Source of the DNA: Salinimicrobium sp035607535
GTDB taxonomy: Bacteria; Bacteroidota; Bacteroidia; Flavobacteriales; Flavobacteriaceae
DNA: 64,000 nt
Reading direction: 5' to 3'
Assembly (NCBI RefSeq): GCF_035607535.1
Contig: NZ_JAYDZX010000001.1
Span: 434,001 to 498,000, forward strand
In this document: positions 50,999 to 60,258 of the stretch, in pieces
Layout: each line of letters begins with the position of its first letter
How positions within the stretch are numbered: position 1 is the first letter of the stretch
Made by a program: the position numbers and the translations under genes
Notes under the pieces: model-generated
Seen by the model: only the letters and a program-made list of their open reading frames with translations
Told to the model about the DNA's origin: nothing
The model's database searches: none

Positions 50999-52867
50999 TT
51001 ATTCCAGAACGCTGAAGATGATCTTTGAGTCGTGGAAGACCTTATGCGTCTGCTTTTGAAAATCTTCCTCATCGGCTTCAAAGATATTCTCTACATAAGT
51101 CTGTGGATTCCTGTCGATCAAAGGGAACCATGTGCTTTGAACCTGAATTTGCAGCTTGTGACCTTTTTTAAAGGTATGGTGAATATCCTGAAGCTGCAGG
51201 TCTACAGCGGTCTTCTTGTTTGGCTCAAAAGGCTCGGGATCTGAAAAACTATTCCTAAACCGGCCCCTTATCACTTCACTTCGCACCATCATATGATAGT
51301 TGCTCATGGAAAGGTAATCCTGAGTTTCCTCATAATCTTCGGCATCGGGAGGATACACATCAATAACTTTTACCACCCAATCGGCTGCTGTTCCTGTAGT
51401 CGCTACCTGCAGTTTTGCCAGCACCTCCCCTGCCAGGGTGAGATCTTCTTCTAAAACTTCAGTTTCATAAACCAGCACATCGGGTCTTCGGGCTGCGAAC
51501 CGCTGATCATCGGTCATATATTTCCTCGGAGTAAAGACCATTTTAATATCTTCAGAATATGGCACCGGTTTATTAGGATCGCTAATAAATTCTTCGGCAC
51601 CATCGGCAAGAGTGGGAAGATCAAGGGGTGCGCTAATCAATTCCTGCTCATCTCCCAGATAAAAACTCTTCTTTTTTGCCTTTTTTGGAGGCCATGCCAC
51701 ATAACTCTTCCATTCCTTTAAACCTGTGTCAAACATATAAGCTTCGGGAAGAGGCAAAGAGCCATCGGCTTCACCTTTCAAAAAGTGATTAAAGAAGATA
51801 GTCTCAATTTCTTTTTGATAGTTTTCGGAAATGTTATCTCCGAAATAAACATTCCCAATTGCCTGCCGTTCCCTGGTGCGGGCCCAATCACCGTGGCTCC
51901 AGGGTCCCATGACAAGCATATTAAAATTATTACTGTTCTTCTCGATGGTCTTATAGATATTGAAAGGTCCATAAAGGTCTTCGGCATCAAACAATCCTCC
52001 AACCACCATTACTGCCGGCTTTATATCTTTTAAGTGCTGAACGATCCCGCGCTTTTGCCAGAACTCATCATAATTTGGATGTTCCTTAAGCTGCTGCCAG
52101 AAAACATTGTCCTCACCATAGTATTTATCGAGGTTCTTTAGAGGTCCGGCATCAAGAAAGAATTGATATTGGTCCTTAGTGCCCAACTCCGGAAAGGAGT
52201 ACCAGGTAGAATCTGTCGGGTTGGTCTTTTCATAACCAAAAACCGCTGTTGCCCTCCAGTAGCTTAAAAAATAAGCTCCATTGTGGTGAAAATCGTCAAA
52301 AAAGAAATCGCCGATAGAAGCCTGCGGGGAAACAGCTTTTATTGCGGGATGATCTGCGAGAAGAGAATAGGTGGCATAAAAACCTGGGTAAGAAATTCCC
52401 CAAAGGCCGACCTTCCCGTTGGTATTCTTTACATTTTTAAGTAACCACTCCACCGTATCATAGGTATCGCTTGCCTCATCGAACTGCTTTCCGTTTTTAT
52501 TGGGAATAAACGCCCTCATGTTGTCGTAAACTCCTTCGCTCATCCATCTTCCTCTTACATCCTGGTAAACAAAGATGTTCCCCTGCTTCATGAGGTATTC
52601 ATTTGGTCCTATCATGGAACGGAATTTATCTTCTCCATAAGGCCTGGAACTATAGGGGGTTCTGGTCAATAGGATAGGATACTTTTTAGAGGTATCCTTA
52701 GGGGAAAAGATAGTTGTGTGGAGATTGATGCCATCCCTCATGGGAATAACTACTTCTCTTTTGTTGTAATGTTCTTCGACTTTGTAGTCGGTTTGAGCAT
52801 AAGCCAAACCGGGGTTTCCAACCAGAAGGAACAGTACCGGCAGGATAAAGATCTTGGTAAATTTCAT
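50999..52867 (-). CDS. Secreted CocE/NonD family hydrolase (X-Pro dipeptidyl-peptidase S15 type)
   Basis: 622 residues from the ATG at 52867, which begins a signal peptide (MKFTKIFILPVLFLLVGNPGLAYA). The frame extends 14 codons upstream to 52909, but that would bury the signal. The alpha/beta-hydrolase domain has the nucleophile Ser in GLWGISYPGFYATYS, the oxyanion region VFVYQDVRGRWMSEG and later VMGPWSHGDWA carrying the base His. The C-terminal part is the S15/CocE jelly-roll (KLQVATTGTAADWVVKVIDVYPPD). Substrate may be peptides or esters. It is followed by a terminator and is 67 bases from the DsbD gene on the same strand. Confidence 0.88.
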   Translation of the reverse strand: MKFTKIFILPVLFLLVGNPGLAYAQTDYKVEEHYNKREVVIPMRDGINLHTTIFSPKDTSKKYPILLTRTPYSSRPYGEDKFRSMIGPNEYLMKQGNIFVYQDVRGRWMSEGVYDNMRAFIPNKNGKQFDEASDTYDTVEWLLKNVKNTNGKVGLWGISYPGFYATYSLLADHPAIKAVSPQASIGDFFFDDFHHNGAYFLSYWRATAVFGYEKTNPTDSTWYSFPELGTKDQYQFFLDAGPLKNLDKYYGEDNVFWQQLKEHPNYDEFWQKRGIVQHLKDIKPAVMVVGGLFDAEDLYGPFNIYKTIEKNSNNFNMLVMGPWSHGDWARTRERQAIGNVYFGDNISENYQKEIETIFFNHFLKGEADGSLPLPEAYMFDTGLKEWKSYVAWPPKKAKKKSFYLGDEQELISAPLDLPTLADGAEEFISDPNKPVPYSEDIKMVFTPRKYMTDDQRFAARRPDVLVYETEVLEEDLTLAGEVLAKLQVATTGTAADWVVKVIDVYPPDAEDYEETQDYLSMSNYHMMVRSEVIRGRFRNSFSDPEPFEPNKKTAVDLQLQDIHHTFKKGHKLQIQVQSTWFPLIDRNPQTYVENIFEADEEDFQKQTHKVFHDSKIIFSVLE

Positions 52868-52934
52868 CAGTAAGGTTTGTTTTGAAGTCCCTAAAGATAG
52901 AAATTCCATTCAGAAACAGAACATTCAGGAAGTT

Positions 52935-54944
52935 TTACTTCTTGAACTGTTCCACACCTTCTTCCAACCACTCCCTAAATTCATCAGAATCCGGTGTGTA
53001 TCCCACAGGCTGGTTGAGCATGTTCATATCATGATCGAGGAGGACGTAAAAAGGTTGTGAATTATTCCTGAAGTTCAATGTTTGGAAAGTGGCCCATTTG
53101 TCACCAATGGTCTGGATCTCTTTAATTCCGCCACCGGGCTTTTGATAGTTGAACCTTTGATCTTCGGCCAGTTCTTTTCTGTCATCCACATAAAGTGAGA
53201 TCAAGACGAAGTCATCCTTCATAATATCATAGACTTCAGGATCACTCCAAACCTGTTCTTCCATTTTGCGGCAATTCACACAGGCCCATCCTGTAAAGTC
53301 CAGGAGAATAGGCTTATTTTCAGCTTTTGCTGCGGCTACACCTTCATCAAAATCCTTATAGGCTTTTAGGCCCAGAGGTCCTTCAGTTTCTTTTTCATAG
53401 ATACTGTAAAACAACGGCGGTGGGAATCCGCTCAAAAGTTTAAGATTAGCGTGGGAAGTGTTTGTAAGTCCGGGAACCAGGTACACCACAAATGCGAGAG
53501 TAACGATTCCCAGGAACAATCTTCCTTTGCTCAATTTTGTCTTTGGCCCGTCATGAGGAAATCTTAGTACGCCAAAAAGGTAAAGTAGCAATCCAATTCC
53601 AACAATGATCCAGATTCCTATGAAGATTTCCCTTTTTAGGAGCCCCCAGTGCTGCACCAGGTCGGCATTTGAAAGGAATTTAAAGGCCAGAGCAAGTTCA
53701 ATGAAACCCAGTACAACTTTAACCGAATTTAGCCAGCCACCGCTTTTGGGCAGCGAATTGAGCCAGTTTGGGAAAAGTGCAAAAAGTGCAAAAGGAAGTG
53801 CCAGCGCAAGTCCAAAACCTCCCATCCCAAAGGATAGCTGAGTTGCACCACCATCTGTGGTCAAAGAACTTCCAAGCAGGGAACCTAAAATAGGCCCGGT
53901 ACATGAAAAAGAAACCAGCGCCAGAGTCAATGCCATGAAGAATACACCTATGATCCCTCCAAAGCTCGATGCTTTATCATCCATTTTGTTACTCCAGGAA
54001 CTGGGTAAAGTGATCTCATAATACCCAAAAAATGAAAAGGCAAAAATTATGAAGATCACAAAGAAGATGATATTCAAGGTAGTGTTAGTGGAAATATTAT
54101 TCAGGATCTCCGGGTCCAAAGAGTCCAGTAAATGGAACGGCAGACTCAACAAAAGGTAGATAAGAAATATAAATACCCCATACATGACGGCATTTACCAA
54201 CCCTTTACGTCGTGTCCTGGCTCCTTTTGTAAAGAAAGAAACTGTAAGAGGAATCATTGGGAAAACACAGGGCGTAAGGAGCGCGATCAATCCCCCTATG
54301 AATCCCAGGAAGAAAATGGTGGTATAACCGTCTCCTTCTTCCTGCACAATTTCAACTCCGCCTACTCCTTTGACGTCAATGTTTAAAGCTTCGGTCAATT
54401 TTTGATCCTTATCTGAAACTTCAAGATCTGTAAAGCCTTCAACTACCTCATTGTTGCCAATATCAAAGGAAAACCGCTCTGTATCGGGTGGCAGACATTT
54501 TTCATCATCACATACAGAGAAATAAACTTCCGCAGTAATTACCAGATTTGTAGGATCAAGAACTTTTACCCTTTGCTTAAAAACAGCCTCGTCTTCAAAA
54601 TAGGTAATATCGGCTTCAAAGACTGCATCGTATAGTGCAGCCACATCCGGCTCTGTTGTTGGACCTAGCAGCTCGTATTTTCCGGGCGCTTCAGAATAAG
54701 AAAATTCAGTTGGAATTGGTGCGATATCGATTTTCACCTCTTCCTGCGAGTACAGGTGCCAGCCCGGTTCTAGGAACGCCGTAAAAACAAGGTTGTAGAT
54801 AGAATCATTTTCCTGCTCAACCCTTGCTTCCCACTCGATAGGATCTTCGAGCCCCTGTTGTCCCAAATTATTGGGATCAAAGATCTGGGCTTGGGTGCCA
54901 AAAATGCTAAAAATTAAGAGCGTTAAAAATATGGGTAATCTCAT
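52935..54944 (-). CDS. DsbD-like thiol:disulfide interchange protein
   Basis: 669 residues. Signal peptide (MRLPIFLTLLIFSIFGTQA); a periplasmic alpha domain with CDDEKCLPPD; about eight membrane spans including FIGGLIALLTPCVFPMIPLTVSFFTKGA and SFSCTGPILGSLLG, each with the conserved membrane Cys; and a C-terminal thioredoxin-like domain with WACVNCRKMEEQVWSDPEV. It carries electrons from cytoplasmic thioredoxin to periplasmic proteins such as cytochrome maturation factors. Its start overlaps the tilS stop by four bases. Confidence 0.94.
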   Translation of the reverse strand: MRLPIFLTLLIFSIFGTQAQIFDPNNLGQQGLEDPIEWEARVEQENDSIYNLVFTAFLEPGWHLYSQEEVKIDIAPIPTEFSYSEAPGKYELLGPTTEPDVAALYDAVFEADITYFEDEAVFKQRVKVLDPTNLVITAEVYFSVCDDEKCLPPDTERFSFDIGNNEVVEGFTDLEVSDKDQKLTEALNIDVKGVGGVEIVQEEGDGYTTIFFLGFIGGLIALLTPCVFPMIPLTVSFFTKGARTRRKGLVNAVMYGVFIFLIYLLLSLPFHLLDSLDPEILNNISTNTTLNIIFFVIFIIFAFSFFGYYEITLPSSWSNKMDDKASSFGGIIGVFFMALTLALVSFSCTGPILGSLLGSSLTTDGGATQLSFGMGGFGLALALPFALFALFPNWLNSLPKSGGWLNSVKVVLGFIELALAFKFLSNADLVQHWGLLKREIFIGIWIIVGIGLLLYLFGVLRFPHDGPKTKLSKGRLFLGIVTLAFVVYLVPGLTNTSHANLKLLSGFPPPLFYSIYEKETEGPLGLKAYKDFDEGVAAAKAENKPILLDFTGWACVNCRKMEEQVWSDPEVYDIMKDDFVLISLYVDDRKELAEDQRFNYQKPGGGIKEIQTIGDKWATFQTLNFRNNSQPFYVLLDHDMNMLNQPVGYTPDSDEFREWLEEGVEQFKK

Positions 54945-56251
54945 GGTGTATAACTTAATCGCAAGATTTCTTTTGTAGTGTCTTCAACGGCAAAGCGGGC
55001 GTCGGCACGATGGCCAATGACCCAAATTATGTTCTCTTCGGAACAAAGGAGCCAGCAATTCTCTTTTTGAGGCAAAGATAGCTTCTCATCCTTAAAAAAT
55101 TTACTGAGCTTCTTTTTTCCCTGCATCCCGAATGGATAAAAATAGTCGCCCTGCCTCCATTTCCTTACAACTAAAGGGTAATGCAGCTTTTCCCGGTCGA
55201 GGTAGATGCTCCAGGGATCGGTTTTTAAAATATCTTCTACAACTTCAAATTGAAAGGTCCCCATGGGCAACATCACTACCTCTTCATTTTCCAGGATCTC
55301 GTAAGTTTTATCCTCATTCGGTGGTAGCACGGTGAGCAGCAGGTCTTCGCGGTCCCTAATAAGCCGGTGGGTATTGGAAAAGACCATTTTACCGGGCTGG
55401 GCATTGAGAAGGCCATGCACATCTTCCCATTCTGTAAAACCGAATGACTTGAAAAGGTTGTACATAACAGCCTTGGTATTCGGAAGGCTTTGCAGCAACT
55501 TTACTTTAAAGGAATAACCGAATTCCTCCTCCTTTGCGATCTTCGGAAAAATAGCCGCGATATAATCTTCAATGAGTTGAGAACTTTGCTGAAGGTGGCT
55601 CCTGGTCTTGCCAAAGCTCTCCAGCAACTGCGGATTCAATTCCAGTAACTTCGGAATAACTTCCAGTCTCACTTTATTCCGGAAATATTTTAACGATTCA
55701 TTACTGCTGTCTTCCCGCCACTTAAGTTTTTGCCGGTGAGCATAATTCTCAATATTCTCCCGTGTAAAAGGTAACAGCGGCCGAATAGTGAATTCATTCA
55801 CATCCGGAATTCCTGTTAGGCCTTCAAGTCCCGTACCTCTAATAAAGTTGATAAGCACTGTTTCGAGGTTGTCATTGGCGTGATGGGCGGTAAAAACGTG
55901 ATCGAACTGAAGTGTTTCGAGTAATTCTCTAAACCAGTCATAGCGAAGTTCCCGGGCAGCCATTTGGATGGAGATCTTTTTCTCTGAAGCATAAGCCTCA
56001 GTTTCAAAGCTCTCGATAAAAACTTCGGCCTCCAGGGCATCTGCAAGTTCCATGACAAAGGCTTCATCTCCATCACTTTCCTCCCCTCTCAGCTGAAAAT
56101 TGCAGTGAGCCAGGGAGATATCCAGTCCGGCATCCCTGCACAGGTGAGCGAGTACAACACTATCCACCCCACCGCTTACGGCGAGAAGTATCTTTCTTTC
56201 CAAGGTCTTAGGAAAATGCTCTTCGAGATGTTTTTTGAACGCTAACAGCAT
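54941..56251 (-). CDS. tilS: tRNA(Ile)-lysidine synthetase
   Basis: 436 residues. The PP-loop is ILLAVSGGVDSVVLAHLCRDAGLDISLAHCNFQLRG with SGGVDS at residues 26-31, followed by FTAHHANDNLETVLINFIRGTGLEGLTGIP, both TilS signatures. The C-terminal domain has VVRKWRQGDYFYPFGMQGKKKLSKFFKDEKLS. It attaches lysine to C34 of tRNA-Ile(CAU), changing the codon read from AUG to AUA, and is usually essential. It shares four bases with the downstream dsbD-like gene. Confidence 0.96.
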   Translation of the reverse strand: MLLAFKKHLEEHFPKTLERKILLAVSGGVDSVVLAHLCRDAGLDISLAHCNFQLRGEESDGDEAFVMELADALEAEVFIESFETEAYASEKKISIQMAARELRYDWFRELLETLQFDHVFTAHHANDNLETVLINFIRGTGLEGLTGIPDVNEFTIRPLLPFTRENIENYAHRQKLKWREDSSNESLKYFRNKVRLEVIPKLLELNPQLLESFGKTRSHLQQSSQLIEDYIAAIFPKIAKEEEFGYSFKVKLLQSLPNTKAVMYNLFKSFGFTEWEDVHGLLNAQPGKMVFSNTHRLIRDREDLLLTVLPPNEDKTYEILENEEVVMLPMGTFQFEVVEDILKTDPWSIYLDREKLHYPLVVRKWRQGDYFYPFGMQGKKKLSKFFKDEKLSLPQKENCWLLCSEENIIWVIGHRADARFAVEDTTKEILRLSYTP

Positions 56252-56430
56252 AGGCTCAAAGATATTAAAATTGGAACGGCTTATGTGGATTTTTAAACCG
56301 GCTTTTTCCAGACGGGGTTCTTATGACTAAAGACGTTAGTCCTGAGGATCTCAATCTCCTTAGCCACGGATTCACTGATGGTCCCTTGCTGAAATTAAGC
56401 TGTCATTTTGAAACTTATTCAGGCAAGGTC

Positions 56431-56507
56431 ACATTGCCCACTGACCACTGAACACTGAACACTGCCCACTGAACACGGAACCACTAAACACTGAACACTG
56501 CCCACTA
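56431..56507. repeat. Short degenerate tandem repeats of CACTGAACACTGCC type
   Basis: A run of CACTGA-, ACACTGAA- and CTGCCCACT-like units covers about 77 bases (for example CACTGAACACTGAACACTGC), and its last unit supplies the TAG stop of pabB (CTA at 56505-56507 on the plus strand). It lies in the gap between pabB and tilS. Function unknown; similar ACTGAACACTG stretches are a familiar kind of intergenic repeat in flavobacteria. Confidence 0.75.
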
Positions 56508-57809
56508 ATTTTCCTCCAGCACCTGCCTAAGTGCAGCAGCTTTCAAGAGACATTCTTCATATTCATTTTCCGGAACAGACCTGGCCGTGATAGCCCCACC
56601 CACCGAAAATGAGATATATTTCGAGGTGGAATTATACAAGATACTGCGTATTACCACGTTTAAATCAAAATCCCCCGAAGGATCAAAATATCCAACCGCT
56701 CCGCTGTAAAGTCCGCGTTTGGTTTCCTCGAGCTCTTCAATGATTTCCATGGCTGAGATCTTGGGAGCACCTGTCATACTTCCCATCGGGAAAGTTGTGC
56801 GTAACACTTCCACCGGTGGTATACCTGCTTCCAAAGTAGCCTTAATTGTGGAGACCATTTGATGTACCTGGGGAAAACTGTAGACCTTACATAATTCTGC
56901 AACTTCAACACTGCCTTTTTTTGCCGTTTTTGAGAGGTCATTGCGTACCAGGTCTACGATCATCACATTTTCAGATCTTTCTTTAGGATCATTCTCGAGA
57001 TTTCTAGCCAGTTCACTGTCCTTTTCGGGATTTGAAAGAACTCTGCGCGCTGTTCCTTTTATGGGCTGAGAGATCAAACGGTTTCCCTTCTTCTGAAGGT
57101 ATCTTTCGGGCGATGCCGATAAAAGGTATTGATCATAATTCCGTAGGAAAGTGGCAAAAGGTGGACTGGAAATGTTATTTAGAGCCACAAATTTCTCAAA
57201 AGGATCTATTTCTGCATCTTCAGCATAGAATTCCTGACAAAAATTAGCTTCATAAATATCTCCCCGCTGAATATGAGCCAACATTTCCTCAACTTTTTGC
57301 AGGTATTCCAGTTTTGAAATGCGTGGTTGCATTTTTACATCCTTTACATCTCCTGAAAATTCCTCCTGAAAATCCCTTTTTTGAAGGATATTTTCAAGAT
57401 CTTCTTCCAGCTCATCGTCTACCATGGGCAGATAGTGAAGCTCCATTTCCCCGGCTTTTAAAAAGATGATCTTTTTCGGCTGAAAAAAGAACAACTCCGG
57501 AAAATTAAGCCCATCATAATTATTGGAGCTCAAATCTTCCACGTCATTTTTAAGATCGTAGGACAAATATCCAAAGATCCAGTCGGCTGTCGTTTCCTGG
57601 TATTCCTTTAACTTGTCGAATGCTTCCGAAGCATCAGTTTGTATGGCTGTAAAAGCATCAACAGCTAAAACGGCCTCATAGTTGGAATAGCGGTCATTAT
57701 AACCGTTGCTATCAAACCACACTACCTCCTGGAACTGCCGCGCCCATTGCAGCAAAGCCTTCCTGGCCGGAAAATTCTCGTCTAATTTGACGTTTTTGGA
57801 TACCCGCAC
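56505..57809 (-). CDS. pabB: Aminodeoxychorismate synthase component I
   Basis: 434 residues, chorismate-binding family. Q-PIKGTARR places a lysine (K251) at the position that distinguishes PabB from anthranilate synthase, which has alanine there. The other family blocks are PKERSENVMIVDLVRNDLSKTA, VHQMVSTIKATLEAGIPPVEVLRTTFPMGSMTGAPKISAMEIIEELE and GLYSGAVGYFDPSGDFDLNVVIRSI. It aminates chorismate to 4-amino-4-deoxychorismate in folate synthesis; the amidotransferase partner PabA is not in the window. It starts at the last base of the FMN reductase gene. Confidence 0.92.
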   Translation of the reverse strand: MRVSKNVKLDENFPARKALLQWARQFQEVVWFDSNGYNDRYSNYEAVLAVDAFTAIQTDASEAFDKLKEYQETTADWIFGYLSYDLKNDVEDLSSNNYDGLNFPELFFFQPKKIIFLKAGEMELHYLPMVDDELEEDLENILQKRDFQEEFSGDVKDVKMQPRISKLEYLQKVEEMLAHIQRGDIYEANFCQEFYAEDAEIDPFEKFVALNNISSPPFATFLRNYDQYLLSASPERYLQKKGNRLISQPIKGTARRVLSNPEKDSELARNLENDPKERSENVMIVDLVRNDLSKTAKKGSVEVAELCKVYSFPQVHQMVSTIKATLEAGIPPVEVLRTTFPMGSMTGAPKISAMEIIEELEETKRGLYSGAVGYFDPSGDFDLNVVIRSILYNSTSKYISFSVGGAITARSVPENEYEECLLKAAALRQVLEEN

Positions 57810-58348
57810 TACTCCTTAATTTGTTGAGAAAAAGAGGTAACTACATCTATAATCCCCAGATCAAAGACCTCATTGACAACCAAACCTTTTTCTGAATCAA
57901 AGTTTTCATAGAACTGCGGCAGGCTGAAGCTTTCCACCACATTGGCTCCAAATCTCGGGAATTGATTCTTGCAATACTCCAGGGCCGAGGCACCCCCGCG
58001 TTTACCCGGGGAAGTGCTCATTAAAAGCACCTTTTTGCCATCAAGGAATTTTCGTTCAACACGGGAAAGCCAGTCAATGATATTCTTAAAGAACCCCGAA
58101 ACGTTGGCGTTGTATTCATTCACGGCAATAATAAGTGCCGGTGCTTCAAGGATCTTTTCGTAGAGGAACTTTACATTCTGCGGAATCCCTTCCTTTTCCT
58201 CGACTATACTGTACATAGGGAATTCGAGCTCATGTAGCTCAAGCACTTCCACGTGATGGTCTGAAATTCGATTGGTAACATTCAGGATCAACTGGTGATT
58301 GGTGGAGGTCGGGCTACTGGAGCCGGCAAAGGCAAGGATCTTGGTCAT
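57809..58348 (-). CDS. NADPH-dependent FMN reductase family protein
   Basis: 179 residues from the ATG at 58348 (MTKILAFAGSSSPTSTNHQLI), the natural flavodoxin-like start; the frame runs upstream to 58438 but that extension has no family similarity. GSSSPTSTNHQ is the FMN phosphate loop, and VNEYNANVSGFFKNIIDWLSR with MSTSPGKRGGA are the usual FMN/NADPH contacts of the ArsH/SsuE-like group. It reduces FMN or quinone-type substrates. It overlaps pabB by one base. The helicase gene is divergent, 127 bases away. Confidence 0.88.
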   Translation of the reverse strand: MTKILAFAGSSSPTSTNHQLILNVTNRISDHHVEVLELHELEFPMYSIVEEKEGIPQNVKFLYEKILEAPALIIAVNEYNANVSGFFKNIIDWLSRVERKFLDGKKVLLMSTSPGKRGGASALEYCKNQFPRFGANVVESFSLPQFYENFDSEKGLVVNEVFDLGIIDVVTSFSQQIKE

Positions 58349-58474
58349 AATTGCAAAATTGGAAGTCAAAAATACAAAATAGGCAGGGAAGAAATCAGGA
58401 ATATTGGCAGCCATACAAAACTCATAGGCTTTCAACAATTTAAGCTTACCTTTGGCCTTTTAAATTTTTACCAC

Positions 58475-59824
58475 GTGACTTTTCAGGACCTTAATCTTAC
58501 CACCCCTCTTTTAAATGCCCTTGAAGATCTTAAGATCTCCACTCCTACTCCTATCCAGGAGCAATCTTTACCCGTCATACTTTCGGGAAGGGATATGGTA
58601 GGGATTGCCCAAACCGGAACCGGTAAGACCATAGCATACCTCCTGCCTCTCCTTAAAACCCTTAAATATTCTGAACAAAAGAATCCGCGGATCCTCATCC
58701 TGGTTCCTACCCGGGAACTGGTGGTACAGGTGGTAGAGGAACTTGAAAAGCTTACCAAATATATCAATACCCGCATCCTCGGAATCTATGGTGGAACGAA
58801 TATTAATACTCAGAAACAACAAGTAGCGCAGGGAGTGGATATTATTGTTGCCACCCCCGGGAGACTATATGATCTTGCAATTAACCGGGACCTACAGTTA
58901 AAATCTATACAAAAGCTGGTCATTGATGAGGTAGATGTGATGCTGGATCTCGGATTTAGATTTCAGCTTACAAATATTCTGGATCTTATACCTGCCAACC
59001 GTCAAAATATCATGTTCTCTGCAACAATGACTGCCGATGTGGAAAAACTTATAAAGGAGAATTTTAAAAATCCTGAAACAGTTTCGGTAGCTGCAAGCGG
59101 AGCTCCCCTGGAAAATATTCAACAGGAAGGCTTTGAAGTACCTAATTTCTACACCAAAGTAAATCTTCTGAAACACCTTTTAGAAGACAGGGAAGCATTT
59201 CACAAGGTGCTCATTTTTGCCGGAAACAAGCGCATTGCCGACCGACTCTTCCAAAATCTTGACCCTCTTTTTCCTGAGGAGTGTACTATTATCCACTCCA
59301 ATAAGACCCAGAATTATCGTTTAAGGAGCATAAGGCAATTTGGTGACGGTTTCTGCCGCATTCTCGTGGCCACAGATGTTATGGCGCGAGGACTGGATAT
59401 AGAACAGGTGAGTCATGTTATAAACTTCGATACTCCCGCTTACCCCGAGAATTACATCCATAGAATTGGACGTACTGGTAGGGCAGAAAAACAGGGACAT
59501 GCCATTCTTTTTACCGCACCTACAGAAAAAGAAGACCTGCAAAAGATAGAGGCTCTCATGGACCTAAAGATCGACTTCCGGGCATTACCTGAAGAAGTTC
59601 CGGTTTCTTCTGAACTCATTCCGGAGGAACAGCCAAAGTCCAATGAAATTTATAATCCGGTCAAATTCTCTGATGAAGACAAGCCCGGCCCGGCTTTTCA
59701 CGAGAAAAAGGAAAAGAACAAAAAGGTTAACCTCGGTGGGTCATATCGAAGAGAGATAAAGAAGAAATACAAAAAGCCGAAGACGCGAGGTGACAAAAAT
59801 TACAACCAAAAAAAGAAAAAATAG
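58475..59824 (+). CDS. DEAD-box RNA helicase
   Basis: 449 residues. Motifs are Q (PTPIQEQSLP), I (AQTGTGKT, K51), Ia (PTRELVVQ), II (VIDEVDVML, D151-E-V-D), III (SATM), IV/V (VATDVMARGLDIEQV) and VI (HRIGRTGR). Motif II is DEVD rather than DEAD. A basic lysine-rich tail (KKEKNKKVNLGG...KKYKKPKTRGD) extends from about residue 390. The start GTG at 58475 gives the family N terminus VTFQDLNLTTPLLNAL; the frame is open to 58295, but that part overlaps the divergent gene and is unlike helicases. Acts in ribosome assembly or RNA turnover. Confidence 0.93.
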   Translation: MTFQDLNLTTPLLNALEDLKISTPTPIQEQSLPVILSGRDMVGIAQTGTGKTIAYLLPLLKTLKYSEQKNPRILILVPTRELVVQVVEELEKLTKYINTRILGIYGGTNINTQKQQVAQGVDIIVATPGRLYDLAINRDLQLKSIQKLVIDEVDVMLDLGFRFQLTNILDLIPANRQNIMFSATMTADVEKLIKENFKNPETVSVAASGAPLENIQQEGFEVPNFYTKVNLLKHLLEDREAFHKVLIFAGNKRIADRLFQNLDPLFPEECTIIHSNKTQNYRLRSIRQFGDGFCRILVATDVMARGLDIEQVSHVINFDTPAYPENYIHRIGRTGRAEKQGHAILFTAPTEKEDLQKIEALMDLKIDFRALPEEVPVSSELIPEEQPKSNEIYNPVKFSDEDKPGPAFHEKKEKNKKVNLGGSYRREIKKKYKKPKTRGDKNYNQKKKK

Positions 59825-60258
59825 ACATAAGAGATTAGCTACTAAACAGTTACATTAAGAATTTATTCACTAAAAATAAAGTTAAGACGAACTGTATGAT
59901 TTTACCGTCAAATCACATTTCATTTTAGGATTCGATACAACTTTTCTTCATACATTTTATTTCATTCCACTCTTTTGGTACAGCTAAATTGATCTTTTTT
60001 AGTCTTTTACCTCCTACTGTACATGCCATTTTTAATGAGATTCAGGAACAAAAGCTCCATTTTTTTAAATTTTTCTTTTGACAGACAATCAGTAACCACG
60101 CGCCTTTAGAAATAAATTATTCTCAAATCTTTAAAAAACTGAAAAACTGTTAGTTGGATTTCAAAAATTATATTAAGTTTAACTTTCATACCCCCCTTTG
60201 TATTGGAAAGCCTGAACATCAAGAAATCCCCCACCTGTTGTTCAAAAATTTTTTCTTC
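59825..60258. other. Intergenic stretch before the histidine kinase
   Basis: 434 AT-rich bases with no convincing gene, hairpin terminator or RNA structure. A TTG-started extension of the kinase frame from 60154 enters this stretch, but its residues (MDFKNYIKFNFHTPLC...) have no domain, and the ATG at 60259 is preferred. A CATTTTTA element occurs at about 60028. Confidence 0.5.
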
